Assembly (NCBI GenBank): GCA_027943335.1
Contig: BSBK01009257.1
Location: forward strand, 1-64,000
Source: Chamaecyparis obtusa
Taxonomy: Eukaryota; Streptophyta; Pinopsida; Cupressales; Cupressaceae
Direction of reading: 5' to 3'
Length of the DNA: 64,000 nt
Each line of letters starts with the position of its first letter. Positions within the stretch are counted from its first letter, which is position 1. Shown here piece by piece: positions 63,040 through 64,000 of this stretch. Under the pieces are notes generated by a model. The model had not been told where the DNA came from and did no database searches. It saw only the letters and a list, made by a program, of their open reading frames with translations. The position numbers and the translations under genes were made by a program.

Positions 63040-63870
63040 TAACCACTTCAATTTCCAATCAGAGGTTCTTGGTGTCTTGATTAATAATTTGAATTTCCTT
63101 TTCTATAGCAGTCTGGTTCTCAAAGGTATCTTTCCTAACTCTAGTTTTCTCCTAAGCCTTGTTATCAATTTATTCATTTGGCCATTCTTGGGATTTATCA
63201 AAAACTAACTTCTTTAGCACCTAAAATTTTCATTTGGCCTAGTAGATTTGTTCCATTTTCCACTTATAAATTCATATGGATGATGAAGGTCATACCGAAT
63301 TCTTCAATTTTTTGTTGTAGCTTAATGTAGAGGATCTAATATGTCTAAGTTGGTTTAAAAATTAGCACCCCCTTTGACTCAGTGGATTCATCTCTAAGAA
63401 GAAAATGGGAGAGAGATGTCAAGGGACATTTTGTTAAAGGGAATTAGAATTCTCATAGGAACTAGAGTTGTCACTAGAAGACTCCTCAATATATTTTTTA
63501 TCTAACATGTAGGAAACGTCTGAGGGCTCAAAATTACAACCTAGGAGTTCAAAAAAACTCACCCTTTTTTCTTTGTCTTTTTTTAGAGGCCTTCATGGAA
63601 AGATTGACCATTATGGTTGAGGAAGGAGTAGAATTCCTAACAGATGGGTTCAAATTTTAGGTAGGGTTGGCTTAGCAGAAGAGTAAGCAATACATAAGGT
63701 AGGGAGTTTAGGATCTACTATATTTTACAAGAATACAATGATTAATTATTCTAGGTTTAGGGTTACTACCATGTGTAAGGAAATGATTGAACTTAAAGAA
63801 GTACATAATTGTGCCTTGATGAGAAAGGGATTTTCTAGTTAAAATAATTTTTGACACTCTCTTCTAGAAA
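63040..63870 (-). pseudogene. possible decayed coding region (very uncertain)
   Basis: On the minus strand one frame, with one shift in a T-run near 63565, gives several protein-like runs: LSHQGTIMYFFKFNHFLTHG (about 63800), a Ser/Glu-rich run (about 63490), and a coiled-coil-like run ENQTAIEKEIQIINQDTKNL (about 63080-63140). Well over ten stops interrupt it. The open-run lengths are close to what AT-rich non-coding DNA gives, so chance is a serious alternative. Confidence 0.2.
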
Positions 63871-64000
63871 CAATTATACAACAAAAAAGGAAAATTTAGT
63901 TTAATTTAGTGTTGAAAGTGGTTAAGTGTTGGAAAGAGAAAAATATGCAACATTTTGTACCTACCTTCTAGGGTAACATAATGCATTAGAATCTTTGAGG

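Overview
The window is a TE-dominated, AT-rich stretch of a plant nuclear genome. All retroelement families seen are plant types: two Ty1/Copia elements, a Ty3/Gypsy Tat-type element with two RNase H modules, and two LTR elements that keep only gag or gag-protease. The amount of old nested debris and of C-to-T decay fits a large, slowly purged genome, possibly a gymnosperm, but no single feature settles the species. No rRNA, tRNA, CRISPR array or prokaryotic gene was seen.

Layout. 1-580 is compound microsatellite. 953-16623 is a gag-only gypsy-like LTR element (5-bp target duplication AATAC). Its 5' LTR carries a triplicated promoter block, and a Copia element (5264-12323, duplication GATAC) sits inside its gag frame. 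16624-19630 holds a CACTA-like end, a 150-bp AT tract, a strong 120-bp-arm hairpin and small dispersed repeats. 19635-48570 is a foldback (giant inverted repeat) family. It was split by a TR-GAG type LTR element (20689-41415), whose own 3' LTR was split by a young Tat-lineage gypsy element on the minus strand (25470-40799, duplication GTGAC). Three nested events can therefore be ordered from sequence alone. 49585-54870 is a second Copia element with an intact 5' end. It is cut off inside RNase H and joined to a 95-bp copy of its own left flank. 54871-64000 is the least repetitive part and the only place where a host gene is plausible: a CpG-rich block near 56.8-57.0 kb, a TATA box at 57.35 kb, and two phase-compatible exons at 57432-57485 and 59527-59845.

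How the parts relate. The autonomous-type elements (Copia 1, Copia 2, Tat) each keep one continuous reading frame over 3.8-8.3 kb, broken almost only by in-frame stops that a single C-to-T change in CAA, CAG or CGA would explain. This points to methylated-cytosine decay rather than indels. The gag-only and gag-protease elements lack reverse transcriptase and integrase and must have relied on enzymes supplied in trans. Every reverse transcriptase frame present carries stops, so none looks active as it stands.

Limits: no search or alignment could be run. Boundaries come from reading LTR ends, primer-binding sites, polypurine tracts and target duplications by eye. Lineage names beyond Copia, Gypsy and Tat are deliberately withheld.
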